From Galeruca laticollis (lineage: Eukaryota; Arthropoda; Insecta; Coleoptera; Chrysomelidae), in contig OY998175.1 in assembly GCA_963921935.1 (NCBI GenBank), forward strand, positions 263,865,709 to 263,929,708: 64,000 nucleotides of DNA, in the 5' to 3' direction. The notes below the pieces were generated by a model. That model had not been told where the DNA came from and ran no database searches. It saw nothing but the letters and a program-made list of their open reading frames with translations. Position numbers and translations under genes: made by a program. Below are positions 12,549 to 22,887 of the stretch, piece after piece (the first letter of the stretch is position 1; each line of letters opens with the position of its first letter).

Positions 12549-12604
12549 TTCTAAAAAATTGACAATTGTTTCGGTAAATCAATATCATCGTCAGAATGAC
12601 AGAA
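12549..12604 (-). ncRNA. Hammerhead ribozyme motif, left terminus of Penelope pair
   Basis: On the minus strand: CTGACGA, a short stem II region, CGAAA, then CAATTG and the cleavage triplet GTC. Stem III is the self-complementary ACAATTGT. Stem I pairs ATT with AAT and, across an internal loop, TTCT with AGAA. This is the minimal short-stem-III form known from Penelope termini, thought to act as dimers. Stem II has one mismatch. Confidence 0.65.
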
Positions 12605-12857
12605 GTTACATTTCATATTTTATGCCTACCTGATGTTTAGTAGTTATTTTTGGCTAGACCAAGAAGTAACCTATCTTGTGATTGGCTTAATATATGTTTA
12701 TAGAAAAAAGAAGAAGATGTGATATTACAAATATTGAAGTTTAGATATTATTAGCCCTATGGTGATATCCTGGATATCATTTTTCCAATTAAGATCAGTA
12801 TAACTGTGCAATGATATAGAAAACCAGGAAAACTATATCTGCTGATCTTTACAATTA

Positions 12858-14245
12858 TCACTTAAGAAGACAGTTTATTAGTGGAGAATTCCCTAGATTT
12901 AACTGTTCATTGACAACTTCATATTGTGGGTTTCTTGAATGTCTTCTAATTTCCAGTTCTTCAAGGAAATCCAGTTCTTGTTTCTTTTCACCTATATGCA
13001 GTACTTCTAGTTCTGTGTTAGGTGTCAATGAATGATTGGTGTCAAGTAGATGTTTTGCGTAGTGGGATTTATCTGGTTGTTTTAATCTGTATGCTCGTAA
13101 GTGCTCACTGTATCGTATTTCAAAATTCCTAAGGGTCTGACCCAAATAGACAGCATTACAATCTGGACATTTGAGTTTATATATACCTAACTTCTTTAAT
13201 AGTGGTATTTTTGTTTTTACATTTGACAATTTTGTACTAACGTTACTTTCTGTTTTAAAAGAAATTGTTGTATTCGTTGCTAGAGATATTATCTTTGAAA
13301 TATTATTAGAAATATTTCCTGCATATGTGATGGTTTTATAAGTTTTAATTTCATCAGCTTGTTTAGGATATATTAGTTGTAATGCCACTTTTTGCTCTTT
13401 TTTACTAATTAGCTTATTTATCATATCTAATGGATAACCGTTAGATGTTGCTATTTGTCTAATTGTATTAATATCTCTATCAAAATTACATTTGTTCATA
13501 GGAACTGAAAAACTCTATGTATCATTGAATTATATGCTGCTAGTCTGTGTGACACAGGGTGATTAGAATTGAATGGAATTGTTACATCAGTTTGTGTTGG
13601 TTTTCGGTAAATTGAATAATCAAGTACATTATTAACTCTTTGAATTTCTAAATCAAGAAAATTGATTGAGCTATTTCCTTCAATTTCTAATGTAAATTTG
13701 ATTTTCGGGTGTAAATTATTGATGTGGTTGAGAAATACATCTAATAGTCGTTCACTACCCATAAAACAAGCTAATATGTCATCTACATATCTATACCAAA
13801 ATAAAATATTTTTGGAAATATTACTTTCAAAGATCTTTCTTACTAAATTGTCCATAGAAATGTTTGCTAAAATAGGTGATATAGGGCTTGCCATTGGTGA
13901 ACCTTCATTTTGAATATATATCTTATTTTCAAAAGTGAAATAATTCTGATTAATGAATACATCAAATAAATTAAGTATATCTGATATTATTCCTGGATTA
14001 ATATTTTTGTCTTCTAGTAATTTTCTTACAAGTATTAGACATTCTTTAGGAGGAATTTTAGTGAACATGTTAGTTACATCGAACGATATGAGTTTATAGT
14101 TATCTTGTAAGTGGATTGCTTTCAACTTTTTGATTAGTTCTATTGAATTTCTAATCGAGTACTGAGATTCATATACGTAAGTATTGAGTATATTGTTGAG
14201 CTTCTTTGCCAATATATTATTAGGAGCATTAACATAAGAGACCAC
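12858..14245 (-). pseudogene. Penelope-like reverse transcriptase plus GIY-YIG endonuclease (left copy)
   Basis: The frame at 14245-13496 encodes RT motifs: LISFDVTNMFTKIP, GSPMASPISPILANI, and FWYRYVDDILACF with the catalytic YVDD. The frame at 13499-12858 encodes GIYKLKCPDCNAVYLGQTL, the GIY-YIG nuclease with a CPDC zinc-like insert, ending NSPLINCLLK. In an intact element they form one protein. Here a T-run of five instead of the six seen in the right copy, near 13507, shifts the frame between the domains. The 5' end (N-terminal RT and leader) is missing. Confidence 0.9.
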
Positions 14246-14250
14246 AGAAA

Positions 14251-15229
14251 GATCTTTGAAAGTAATATTTCGAAAAATATTTGATTTTGGTATAGATATG
14301 TAGATGACATATTAGCTTGTTCTATGGGTAGTGAACGACACTTAGATGTATTTTTCAACCACATCAATAATTTACACCCGAAAATTAAATTAACATTAGA
14401 AATTGAAGAAAATAGCTCAATCAATTTTCTTGATATAAAAATTCAAAGAGTTAATAATGTACTTGATTATTCAATTTACCGAAAACCAAAACAAACTGAT
14501 GTAACAATTCCATTCAATACTAACCACCCCGTGTCACACAGACTAGCAGCATATAATTCAATGATACATAGAGTTTTTTCAGTTCCTATGAACAAATGTA
14601 ATTTTGATAGAGAGATTAATACAATTAGACATATAGCAACATCTAACGGTTATCCATTAGATATGATAAATAAGCTAATTAGTAAAAAAGAGCAAAAAGT
14701 GGCATTACAACTAATATATCCTAAACAAGCTGATGAAATTAAAACTTATAAAACCATCACATATGCAGGGAATATTTCTAATAATATTTCAAAGATAATA
14801 TCTTCAGCAACGAATACAACAATTTCTTACAAAACAGAAAGTAACGTTAGTACAAAATTGTTAAATGTAAAAACAAAAATACCACTATTGAAGAAGTCAG
14901 GTATATATAAACTCAAATGTCCAGAATGTAATGCTGTCTCTTTGGGTCAGACCCTTAGGAATTTTGAAATACGATATAGTGAGCACTTACGAGCATACAG
15001 ATTAAAACGATCAGATAAATCCCACTACGCAAAACATCTACTTGACACCAATCATTCATTGACACCTAACACAGAACTAGAAGTAGTGCATATTTGTGAA
15101 AAGAAACCAGAACTGGATTTCCTTGAAGAACTGGAAATAAGAAGACATTTAAGAAACCCACAATATGAAGTTGTCAATGAACAGTTAAATCTAGGGAATC
15201 CTCCACTAATAAACTGTCTTCTTAAGTGA
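14251..15229 (+). pseudogene. Penelope-like RT/GIY-YIG protein, 5'-truncated right copy
   Basis: This begins inside the RT palm (RKIFESNISKNI), has a stop just before FWYRYVDDILAC, then stays open from 14324 to 15229. It covers RT thumb, linker and GIY-YIG domain (GIYKLKCPECNAVSLGQTL). The frame between RT and nuclease is intact here. The GIY-YIG tyrosine position reads VSLG instead of VYLG, a likely inactivating change. It is the inverted partner of 12858-14245. Confidence 0.88.
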
Positions 15230-15479
15230 TAATTGTAAAGATCAGCAGATATAGTTTTCCTGGTTTTCTATATCATTGCTACTGATACTGATCTTAATTG
15301 GAAAAATGATATCCAGGATATCACCATAGGGCTAATAATATCTAAGCTTCAATATTTGTAATATCACATCTTCTTCTTTTTCCTATAAACATATATTAAG
15401 CCAATCACAAGTTAGGTTACTTCTTGGTCTAGCCAAAAATAACTACTAAACATCAGGTAGGCATAAAATTAAATGTTAC

Positions 15480-15535
15480 TTCTGTCATTCTGACGATGAT
15501 ATTGATTTATCGGAACAATTGTCAATTTTTTAGAA
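15480..15535 (+). ncRNA. Hammerhead ribozyme motif, right terminus of Penelope pair
   Basis: Mirror copy of the left motif: CTGACGA, stem II GATA/TATC (fully paired here), then CGGAAC instead of CGAAAC, ACAATTGT-like stem III and GTC. The A to G change in the GAAA core may weaken it. Stem I is as in the left copy. Confidence 0.6.
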
Positions 15536-15659
15536 TTTTCAATAACTTGTATTATATTGTGGAATTAACTAGAGACCTTGAGTTCCATTTAAAAACACTA
15601 ATATGAGCATATTCCACGAAGTAAGGGTCAAGACAGTCAATTTCATTAATGAAGCTTAC

Positions 15660-15894
15660 GTGTTAAATTCATATCTGCAATCGTATCACGGGTATGTGAA
15701 CTTCCAGCTTCATTTTGTTTTTGGCAAAAGTAGGTACAACAATGTAAATGTTGACCTAATATGTGGAAAGGGCTGTTCAATATATCTTTCCGTAGTTTCT
15801 TACATTTCTCCTCCATAGTGCCATAGTGCCACCTTCGTTTTTTTCTGTATTTGATGGCTTCTGTGATGGCATAGCGGAATCTCAGTAGGTTTTT
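15660..15894 (-). CDS. YqaJ-type nuclease gene, second exon
   Basis: The minus strand from 15894 reads NLLRFRYAITEAIKYRK, KCKKLRKDILNSPFHILGQH and HCCTYFCQ, the N-terminal block of the same protein family as the YqaJ exon. A polypyrimidine/AG acceptor lies just before 15894 and a GTAAGC donor follows 15660. Joining to the first exon falls on a codon boundary. Joining to position 12304 keeps the frame with a phase-1 junction. The downstream intron (15659-12305) is enlarged by the Penelope insertion 12477-15646. Confidence 0.75.
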
Positions 15895-16006
15895 CTGAAA
15901 TATTAACATGTTGAGTCCAAAAAAAGGCTTGGATTGAAAATTGATGCAGACATTTCAGAAATTTCATGAAAATATAATACTGTGATTCATCTTTTATTAT
16001 ACATAC

Positions 16007-16162
16007 CTTTATATCTTTTTTTAGTACCAAAGGACCAGCGTTGGTGTTTCTTCCTAAATCTCGCATTTCATTGATATAATTTCTCAATAAGTGATTTCGA
16101 CACTCAATCTTCTCAAGTCTTTTACGATGTTTATCGCCAGTTTGATAATTTGAACTTGGCAT
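16007..16162 (-). CDS. YqaJ-type nuclease gene, first coding exon
   Basis: The frame opens with MPSSNYQTGDKHRKRLEK and runs through NTNAGPLVLKKDIK, followed by a GTATGT donor at 16006-16001. The 112-bp intron (16006-15895) ends in TTTCAG. The Met at 16162 is the first in frame and fits the short, charged N-terminus of this family. Upstream DNA holds a 34-bp tandem repeat (16191-16268) that may lie in the promoter. Confidence 0.7.
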
Positions 16163-16190
16163 GCTGGATCACAATATCACAAGTTCACAA

Positions 16191-16268
16191 ACTAACAAGT
16201 GTCACTATCTGAATGCAATCGCAAACTAACTAGTGTCACTATCTGAATGCAATCGCAAACTAACTAGC
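16191..16268. repeat. 34-bp tandem repeat, two copies plus a stub
   Basis: Units begin at 16191 and 16225 and contain GTGTCACTATCTGAATGCAA. They differ at one base, and a ten-base third stub follows. They lie just upstream of the YqaJ gene's first exon. Confidence 0.85.
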
Positions 16269-17157
16269 TTTCTGTTGTCTGTTATACATGCGTATCTGGC
16301 CGGTTCTTTGACCATCACCCTCGCCGCAGACGTTCGCAAAAAATGTTTACGTTTTTATCACCTATTTAATATTATACCTAATCTTATTTGAGAATATTAT
16401 GAATCCCTTTCGCAACTTCTATTGACATCATCACACGTGCTGAAATTTTTGGAATAGCTTCAGTGCTATTTATGGGTTTCACGAATGAAATTATGATTTA
16501 TTCAATAATTCATAGTATATATGTAAAAGTACTTATTTGGTGCGAGGGCGCTCGAATCAGTCATCAAAAATACTCCGTAAGTGTGTTTGCTGGGGTTCAG
16601 CAAAAATCATTTTTGACCTAGTAGTCATTGCTGGATCACGATAATTTTTTTTTCAATAAAGACAACTGGGTAATTGAGCCATCTCTTGGAGTACTTTTTC
16701 GGAATACGATATATCTTGTGAGATAAAAAATAGTGAATATGACCGATATTTCATACTTTTTTTCTAGTGTTTTTTTCAAAAAATTAAAAAAGTACTCCGA
16801 GAGATGCCTTGATCCAACTTTTCACAAGCAGAAAGTGAAAAAAAAATCTCGAGTTTTTTTAGCGAGATCCCAGTAATATGATTTTTGCCATTCCTTGTTT
16901 TACAAAGTTTAACTATCAATCCCAAATAAGGTTAAACCCCTCTTAAAAGTAGGGCTTGCAAGTCCATCGTGAATACTTTGTCTTTATCACTTTTTTTATC
17001 ATTGTCTTTTTCTATCTTAGCTTCTTTTTTCTTTCCTAGATGAACGCGGTATGCTTCCTGAGCTATGTTATTTGTTTTTCGTGCAACACATACGTCACAT
17101 TCATCTTTTTTTACGTGAAAATAAGGTCAAATTTAAATCATCGAACACATTAAGAAA
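16269..17157. other. Unassigned DNA left of the giant palindrome
   Basis: No recognised gene or repeat; T-runs are frequent (16650-17060). It ends with the TAGGTG target copy at 17158-17163. Confidence 0.5.
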
Positions 17158-17196
17158 TAGGTGAGTAGAGGATGGGCCGCCCTAGACCAAGGTCAT

Positions 17197-17298
17197 ATGA
17201 CGTCACGTGACCACGCCCCATGACGTCAAGTGACCACGCCCCATGACGTCACGTGACCACGCCCCCATGACGTCACGTGACCATGCCCTATGACGTAA
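17197..17298. repeat. Left terminal 23-bp array with CRE and E-box in each unit
   Basis: About four units of ATGACGTCACGTGACCACGC plus spacer. Each contains TGACGTCA (CRE palindrome) overlapping CACGTG (E-box), with one unit mutated to TCAAGTGA. They lie about 30 bp inside the left end. Possible roles are protein-binding sites for integration or transcription; this is inference. Confidence 0.85.
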
Positions 17299-17634
17299 CT
17301 GTCATCTGTCATCTGTCACACGTGTCATCTGTCATCTGTCACGTCAACCCCGCCACGTGTGCCAATTGTCAAATGTGTCGTATGCCCCATCTGTTCTGTG
17401 ATATCATATTCTTTATTATGTGTCTATGTGCCCGTATGTACGTTCCGTCGTATGTGTCATCCGTTTGTCTATGTGCCGTAAGTACGTTCCGTCGTATGTG
17501 TCATCAGTCAAATGTCTCATCTGTCATACGTGACGTAGGTGCCGTATGGCCATTATGGCCAGTCGTCAAATGTCTGATCTGTCATACGTGACGTGTGTGA
17601 CGTATATGCGTTCCGTAGTACGTGTCATCCGTCA

Positions 17635-17925
17635 AATCCTTGCCTTCTATCGTCGTCGTCGTTATTCTACACTATCCAACAGGTGTCGGTAATACAGTTA
17701 CCTTGTCCTGCCATCTATCGTCGTCGTCATTAATCTACATTATCCAACAGGTGTCGGTATTACAGTTACCTTGTCCTGCCATCTATCGTCGTCGTCGTAA
17801 CCTACATTATTCGACAGGTGTCGGTAAAACAGTTACCTTGCCATCTATCGTTGTCGTCATCAACATATATTATCCAATAGGTGTCGGTAATACAGTTACC
17901 TTGCCATCTATCGTAGTTATTACCA
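17635..17925. repeat. Minisatellite, about 65-72 bp units with CGTCGTCGTC core
   Basis: Four to five units share CCATCTATCGTCGTCGTC, ACATTATCCAACAGGTGTCG and TAATACAGTTACCTTG. The open frames across it only reflect the repeat. The same unit reappears inside the larger repeats at 19200-19960 and, inverted, at 28995-29285. Confidence 0.8.
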
Positions 17926-18089
17926 TAACGGCACTAACAAATGTTTATTATTCACCAGAGTGCCAAAACGGCCGCGGGTAGCTGAGGTAGCAAAGCTACT
18001 TTTCCCGTATACTGCGCATGTTTTCCGTTACATATAGGCCTAAAAAGACACATTTCGACGATCTGCGCAAGTCCCAAAGGAGTTTTCCC

Positions 18090-18420
18090 CATATCTCTGT
18101 TATTATTTGTCGGATTGGAGTTTAATAAACGGCAATATGATTTTTAGAATATTATCGTATACAGAATGTACAGAAAAAGATGCCATTAGGGCACTAACGT
18201 ATATCTTTGGTATTATTGTCGGATAGAAGTCAAATAAACGTTATTATATTTGTTAGATTATTATCGTATAGAGGATGTGTAGAAGAGATGCCATTAGGGC
18301 ACTAGCACATATCTCTGCTATTATTGTTCAGATTGAAGTCGATCAAACGCGCTGGAAGATGTACTTATACCAATAACAGAACCAATTTCGTGACAACATA
18401 ATGATTGTAAAGTTATGCGA
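18090..18420. repeat. About 110-bp tandem repeat, just over two units
   Basis: Units share GATGCCATTAGGGCACTA, TATCTCTGCTATTATT-like text, and TTATTATCGTATA. The same arrangement occurs in mirror image at 28680-28930. Confidence 0.75.
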
Positions 18421-18421
18421 C

Positions 18422-18963
18422 TTAGAGGACTGCGATAGAAATTCTTAACTTGTTAAAAAAGAAATATTTGGTTCTTTCAATAGTTATATACGTGGAAAAT
18501 TTGGCGAATTGGTTTCTGTAAAACACTGTGTTAAGGTTAAGCTGTCTTTTCCTCTTACTTACTAACAACAAAGTAGAATTGACGGCCGTTAAACTCGATA
18601 GGCTACTTAAAGAAATACCAAATTTTCCGACAAACAACTCTTTTTAACTTTTGCATCCAAGAAGAGTACAAGGAAAGGTGCGACGATATTGTAAACAACG
18701 ATAAAACAGTTGGCAAAGATTTCCTCACTTGACTCACATCTAATGCAAGATTTAAAATATAAAACAAGTTTATTTGTCAAATAACCAGTCCTGGATTTAA
18801 CAAGAGCATTGGAAATCAAATTATAGATATCGTCAACAGCATTACCATATTGGAGTAAAAGTGAACAAATATACGGTGGAGTGAAAAAGATAGGAGAAAA
18901 AATATTATTGAATTTTAAACAGCATGCCTTCGTACAGATAAGTCGTATAGGTAAGAAAACCAT
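18422..18963 (-). pseudogene. Gene A of the palindromic element, left-arm copy (unrecognised)
   Basis: Two overlapping minus frames (18963-18607 and 18637-18422) appear to be one broken gene. The first contains DDIYNLISNALVKSRTGYLT and FKSCIRCESSEEIF then NCFIVVYN; the second begins KFGISLSSLSSL. The CxxC and C..VVYN pattern loosely resembles the start of gene B (FDCKKC, CCVVFNN). A one-base length difference near 18640 distinguishes the arms and breaks the frame here. I do not recognise the family. Conservation in both arms suggests it was once coding. Confidence 0.5.
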
Positions 18964-19202
18964 ATTACTCTGCTGTATAAGGGGGCACTTTGTTATTATT
19001 AATCAGATTAATGTTGAATAAACGGTATTATGTTAGGTACGTCACTACGACGATTTGTAGTCGTAAAATGTTATACAGGGTGTAGTCGTAAAAATATTAG
19101 GGTGTTAAGGTATACAGGGTTGTGTAAATGAAGCAAACCCCGCGAGGATGAGAGGAGTCGGGGCATCCTCGTCTCTGTTTGATCAGCGTCATGGTGTATG
19201 AT

Positions 19203-19960
19203 TGGACTCGTTCTCTGGTTGGTTAGCGTCCTCGTGTCTGATTGGCCAAACTACACCACCAGATGTCGACAATGCAGTTACCTTGCCTTGCCATCTGTTG
19301 TCGTCGTCGTCAATCTACATGGTCCTCCACGTGTCCTTAATACAGTTAACCTTGTGTCATCTTCTATCTAGCCGTGACGTCGATAACCTAACATAGCAAA
19401 CCCACGAAATCTTGTGTAGCGGAAGTATACCCAAATTATTATCGGATTGGACTCGTTCTCTGGTTGGTTAGCGTCCTCGTGTCTGATTGGCTAAACTACA
19501 CCACCAGATGTCGTCAATGCAGTTACCTTGCCATCTATCGTCGTCAACCTACATTATCCACCAGGTGTCGGTAATACAGTTACCTTGTCTTGCCATCTGT
19601 TGTCGTTCTCGTCAATCTACATGTTCCACCACGTCTCCTTAATACAGTTAACCTTGTGTCATCTTCTATCTAGCCGTGACGTCGATAACCTAACATAGCA
19701 AACCCACGAAATCTTGTGTAGCGGAAGTAAACCCAAATTATTATCGGATTGGACTCGATCTCTGGTTGGTTAGCGTCATCGCGTCTGATTGGCCAAACTG
19801 CACCACCAGATGTCGACAATGCAGTTACCTTGCCATCTATCGTCGTCAACCTACATTATCCACCAGGTGTCGGTATTACAGTTACCTTGTCTTGCTATCT
19901 ATCGTCGTCAGCCTACATTATCCACCCAATATACAACTACTCTATTGGAAATTTCTATGT
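19203..19960. repeat. Three large tandem repeats (about 245-300 bp)
   Basis: Units start near 19203, 19447 and 19749 with TTGGACTCG.TCTCTGGTTGG, contain the CGTCGTC minisatellite unit, and end with AACCCACGAAATCTTGTGTA. The third lacks its second half and runs into gene B copy 1. The right arm carries about two units. Open frames over this region are repeat artefacts. Confidence 0.8.
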
Positions 19961-20975
19961 AGAAGATTATACTCCTTTAGAAGATTGTATAACTCTGCTA
20001 CAAGATAGTAAAAATTGTACTTCCAGAATTCTCCGTTACACTCTGTGTCGATTGCAAAAATGTGGGCAAAGTTGTCAAAAAATAAAAGTCTGCAAAACAG
20101 TTGCTGTCTTGTGTTTAACAATATGTTGCAATATGTTTATTGGGGTAACAACAATACAAGAAAGTTGACGGGCTTACAAATAAATTTACTACTAAAAAAA
20201 AAGAAATCGACGCAGGGGAGAAGGTTATAAATTACATTCTCTCTCTGCATACACCTCTAAGAAAGGAGAACAGAGACAATGTTCGAATTATACAAAAGTG
20301 TTACATTATAGCTGGAGAGACTTACTTGTCTAGAGCCAGCACCCATTACCATAAACAATGAAAAACAAATATATATTTTCTAAGTGTTTACAACAACAAT
20401 AGAGCAGCTCTTATTGCATATGGTTATGTTACAATACTTTATAATAATAAATGTATGGAGATAATATGTTTGCCTACAGAAGAAGAAACGTTTTTTTTAA
20501 CATTTACTACAAATGGTATTACGTCTTACCTAAGACAACACATTCGCTAAGATAGAAAATATTTATAATTTTTATAACAGAGTAAGATGGAATGTATCGG
20601 GAGAATTGTAACGTAATTGTAAATAATAGTAGTAAAACAGTTGGCATAAGACTTCTTACCTATTAATTTTATAGAGATTGAATAATAATAATAAGGAGAA
20701 AAATGTTCGAACCTCTCAAAAATGCTATATCAAGGTTGGAGATACAGAAGTGGTAATATTTGGAATTAAAGAAGTTATGCGTAGAGGTAGAATCCGGTAC
20801 ATATTAAAACAACACAATATATGAATGTTTTTTACCTTTCGAATTACTAGTTAGAACGAGAATTAGAAGAAGAAATAGACTTAGATTATAGTATTAAAAT
20901 AAAAATTGACGTAGTAAAATATACACTCGACAGAAACAAAGAAAGAGTTGTATTTCGTGTGTATACGTTTTGATA
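19950..20975 (+). pseudogene. Gene B copy 1, left arm (decayed paralog)
   Basis: DNA from 20010 to 20975 parallels 21400-22753 block by block: TGTTTATTGGGGTAACA, TACAAGAAAGTTGACGGG, TAGAGCAGCTCTTAT, ATGGAGATAATATGTTTG, and a shared C-terminus (KIKIDVVKYTLDRNKERVVF here; KIKIYKIEHTPNRNKEIVVF there). Its frames include TRKLTGLQINL and NNRAALIAYGYVTILYNN. Frameshifts and stops are many and an internal part is missing. It is the older or less constrained of two tandem paralogs; function unknown. The minus-strand open frame 20886-21179 is its antisense shadow. Confidence 0.6.
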
Positions 20976-21370
20976 AACCTGTATAAATATTCTAATAAAA
21001 ACATTTAAAGATATCGTTGTTTTACAATTTTTTCCACTTTTGCTCCTATTTAATGTTAAAGAAATATATAATGAATCCCCATATTTTAATTGAGAAAATG
21101 AAATGCAGTAAGACTTTGCAGTGACCTTTCTGTTATAAAAAAACCAGCCCACCCTGAGGCACAAATATGTATTTATCATATGTGTCTATATATATACCAA
21201 TAAGATACATTTTTTATCGAGCAAAAACAAAAGGTCAATACATCGAATGGTCAATATACAGGGTGTCGGCATGAAGATGTAAAAAAAAGACACTCTGCTA
21301 TTATTGGTTTGATAACGAAAACAATACGTCATTATGACGTTCAATCAATATACAGGGTGTCGACATAAAT

Positions 21371-22753
21371 ATGTCAAAAGGCACTACTACGTTCAATCAA
21401 TATTGTACTTCCAAAATTCTCCGTTATCCTCTGTTTCGATTGCAAAAAATGTGGACAAAGTTGACCGAGAGTCTACAGAACAGATGTTGTGTTGTGTTTA
21501 ACAATATGCAGCAATATGTTTATTGGGGTAACAGCAATACAAGAAAGTTGACGGGATTACAAATAAATTTACCAAAAAAATCCGACACAAGGAAGAAGGT
21601 TATAAATTACATTCTCTCTGCATGCAGCTTTAATTTTCTACCTGTTAACCATATAGAAATTGAAGATGAAAAGGAGAACGGAGGCATTGTTCGAATTATA
21701 CAAAAAGTGTTGCATTTAAAGCTGTAGAGACTTACTTTTCTAGGTCCAGCACCCCATTTTCTACTATACCGGAAGATATCTACATACAGGACGCTGGACT
21801 AATCTCTACAGATAATTTGGTTACACGTATTTTAAGGAAGAGAACTAATAAAACAAAAAACTTTCTCCTTATAAGATTAAAGAAATCGACCCTCTGTCGC
21901 AGGCTTACATTACACCGACAAGGAAACGAAAACAGAAAATGGATGAGCTAGATACCAAGAGGCGGAAGCTTGATTTTCTCGAAAAGACAACTGCAATAAA
22001 GGAAGAATATAGAAGTCTACTGGAGAAAGAAGAGAAGAGAACACAATTGAGGGAGAGATTAGAAAACTATTTTTATAGCCATTGGATAAACCTAGACTCA
22101 GCAGGTGTGTATAAACTGTCGGCATTTACAATAAACAATAAAAACAAATATACTTATTTTGGTTTGTTAGCGGAAAAGGATGCCATAGAAATGTCTATTT
22201 CTTAAAGGGCTACTATAAAAATATATTTCTAAGTGTTTACAACAATAGAGCAGCTCTTATACCACATGATTATATTACAATACTTTATAATAATGGTATG
22301 GAGATAATATGTTTGGTTACAGAAGAAACGTTTGCAACATTAACTACATATGGTATTACGTCTTACCAAGGCATCATATTCGCTAAGATAGAAAATTTAA
22401 AGTTTTCTACGGAGATATGGAAGGATATTCCTTTTACCCAAGAAGATATGACCCAAATTAAAAACATTACGATTCAGAAGATAAAAGATCATATTAAATC
22501 AAGGTTTTGCCAGCACTTAGAAGAAATTGCCGAAGGAACAGAAATAGTAATTACAGCTTTAGAGGAAGATAAACACAGAGAGAGACTTCGTTACATATCA
22601 AAGTTTGAGAATTCGGAAATCTTCTATTGCTCAAACTACTGGATGGAAAGAGAATTTCCAGAAATGGACCTAAGGTCTAGAATTAAGATAAAAATATATA
22701 AAATTGAACATACGCCTAATAGAAATAAGGAAATAGTTGTATTTTGTGTGTAA
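21371..22753 (+). CDS. Gene B copy 2, left arm (unrecognised, frameshifted)
   Basis: Three consecutive frames: 21371-21727 (CCVVFNNMQQYVYWGNSN, TRKLTGLQINL), 21939-22205 (MDELDTKRRKLDFLEKT, a charged likely coiled coil, then WINLDSAGVYKLSAF) and 22298-22753 (MEIICLVTEETFATLTTYG ... NRNKEIVVFCV). Frame two is open upstream of its Met; frame three is open upstream to about 22200, so they probably form one protein of roughly 400 residues with two to three breaks. The break near 22205 is shared by both arms, so it predates the palindrome or is tolerated. I recognise no domain, signal peptide or catalytic motif. Highly charged helices suggest a soluble or nucleic-acid-associated protein (inference). 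Confidence 0.6.
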
Positions 22754-22887
22754 TATTTGTTTGTATTATACTCAACATGCTATTATTGTAAACAAAAACG
22801 ATTAAAAATAGCGTTTTGTTGCTGTTTTGTTTATCCCTACCAGTGTTGTATTAATCCTATTTCCTAAAGATGTGGGTTTTATTTTTC
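22700..22887. other. Non-palindromic spacer between the arms
   Basis: This holds the last 18 codons of the left gene B copy 2 (to 22753) and about 130 bp of AT-rich 3' sequence. It has no mirror partner, so the right-arm gene lacks this C-terminus. Confidence 0.7.

Larger units (their letters stand above)
12477..15646. mobile_element. Head-to-head Penelope-like element pair (palindrome) in the YqaJ intron
   Basis: Sequence 12487-13845 is nearly identical to the reverse complement of about 14250-15603. TAATGAAG (12469-12476 and 15647-15654) flanks the whole insert as an 8-bp target duplication. The right side has an extra 43-base tail (15604-15646) beyond the palindrome that is shared with the insertion ending at 52218. 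Each arm carries a GIY-YIG/RT coding copy pointing outward and a hammerhead near its outer end. The left copy extends further 5' (to about 14245) than the right (starts about 14251). Head-to-head truncated copies are a known habit of Penelope elements. Confidence 0.85.

Noticed and set aside
17197..17298. CRISPR-like regular repeats
   Set aside because: Units are head-to-tail without unique spacers and the context is eukaryotic.
17277..17981. Two plus-strand open frames of 104 and 119 codons (and mirrored minus frames 28885-29654)
   Set aside because: They lie wholly in GTCATCTGTCAT-type and CGTCGTC repeats. Frame continuity follows from repeat units being multiples of three or lacking stops.
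20886..21179. Minus open frame of 97 codons, conserved in both arms (also 24210-24542)
   Set aside because: It is antisense to the gene B copy 1 C-terminus; conservation follows from the palindrome.
22196..22215. Programmed frameshift between gene B frames two and three (shared by both arms)
   Set aside because: The string TTTCTTAAAGG is not a good slippery site and has no obvious following structure. Sharing between arms is explained by inheritance from one ancestor.
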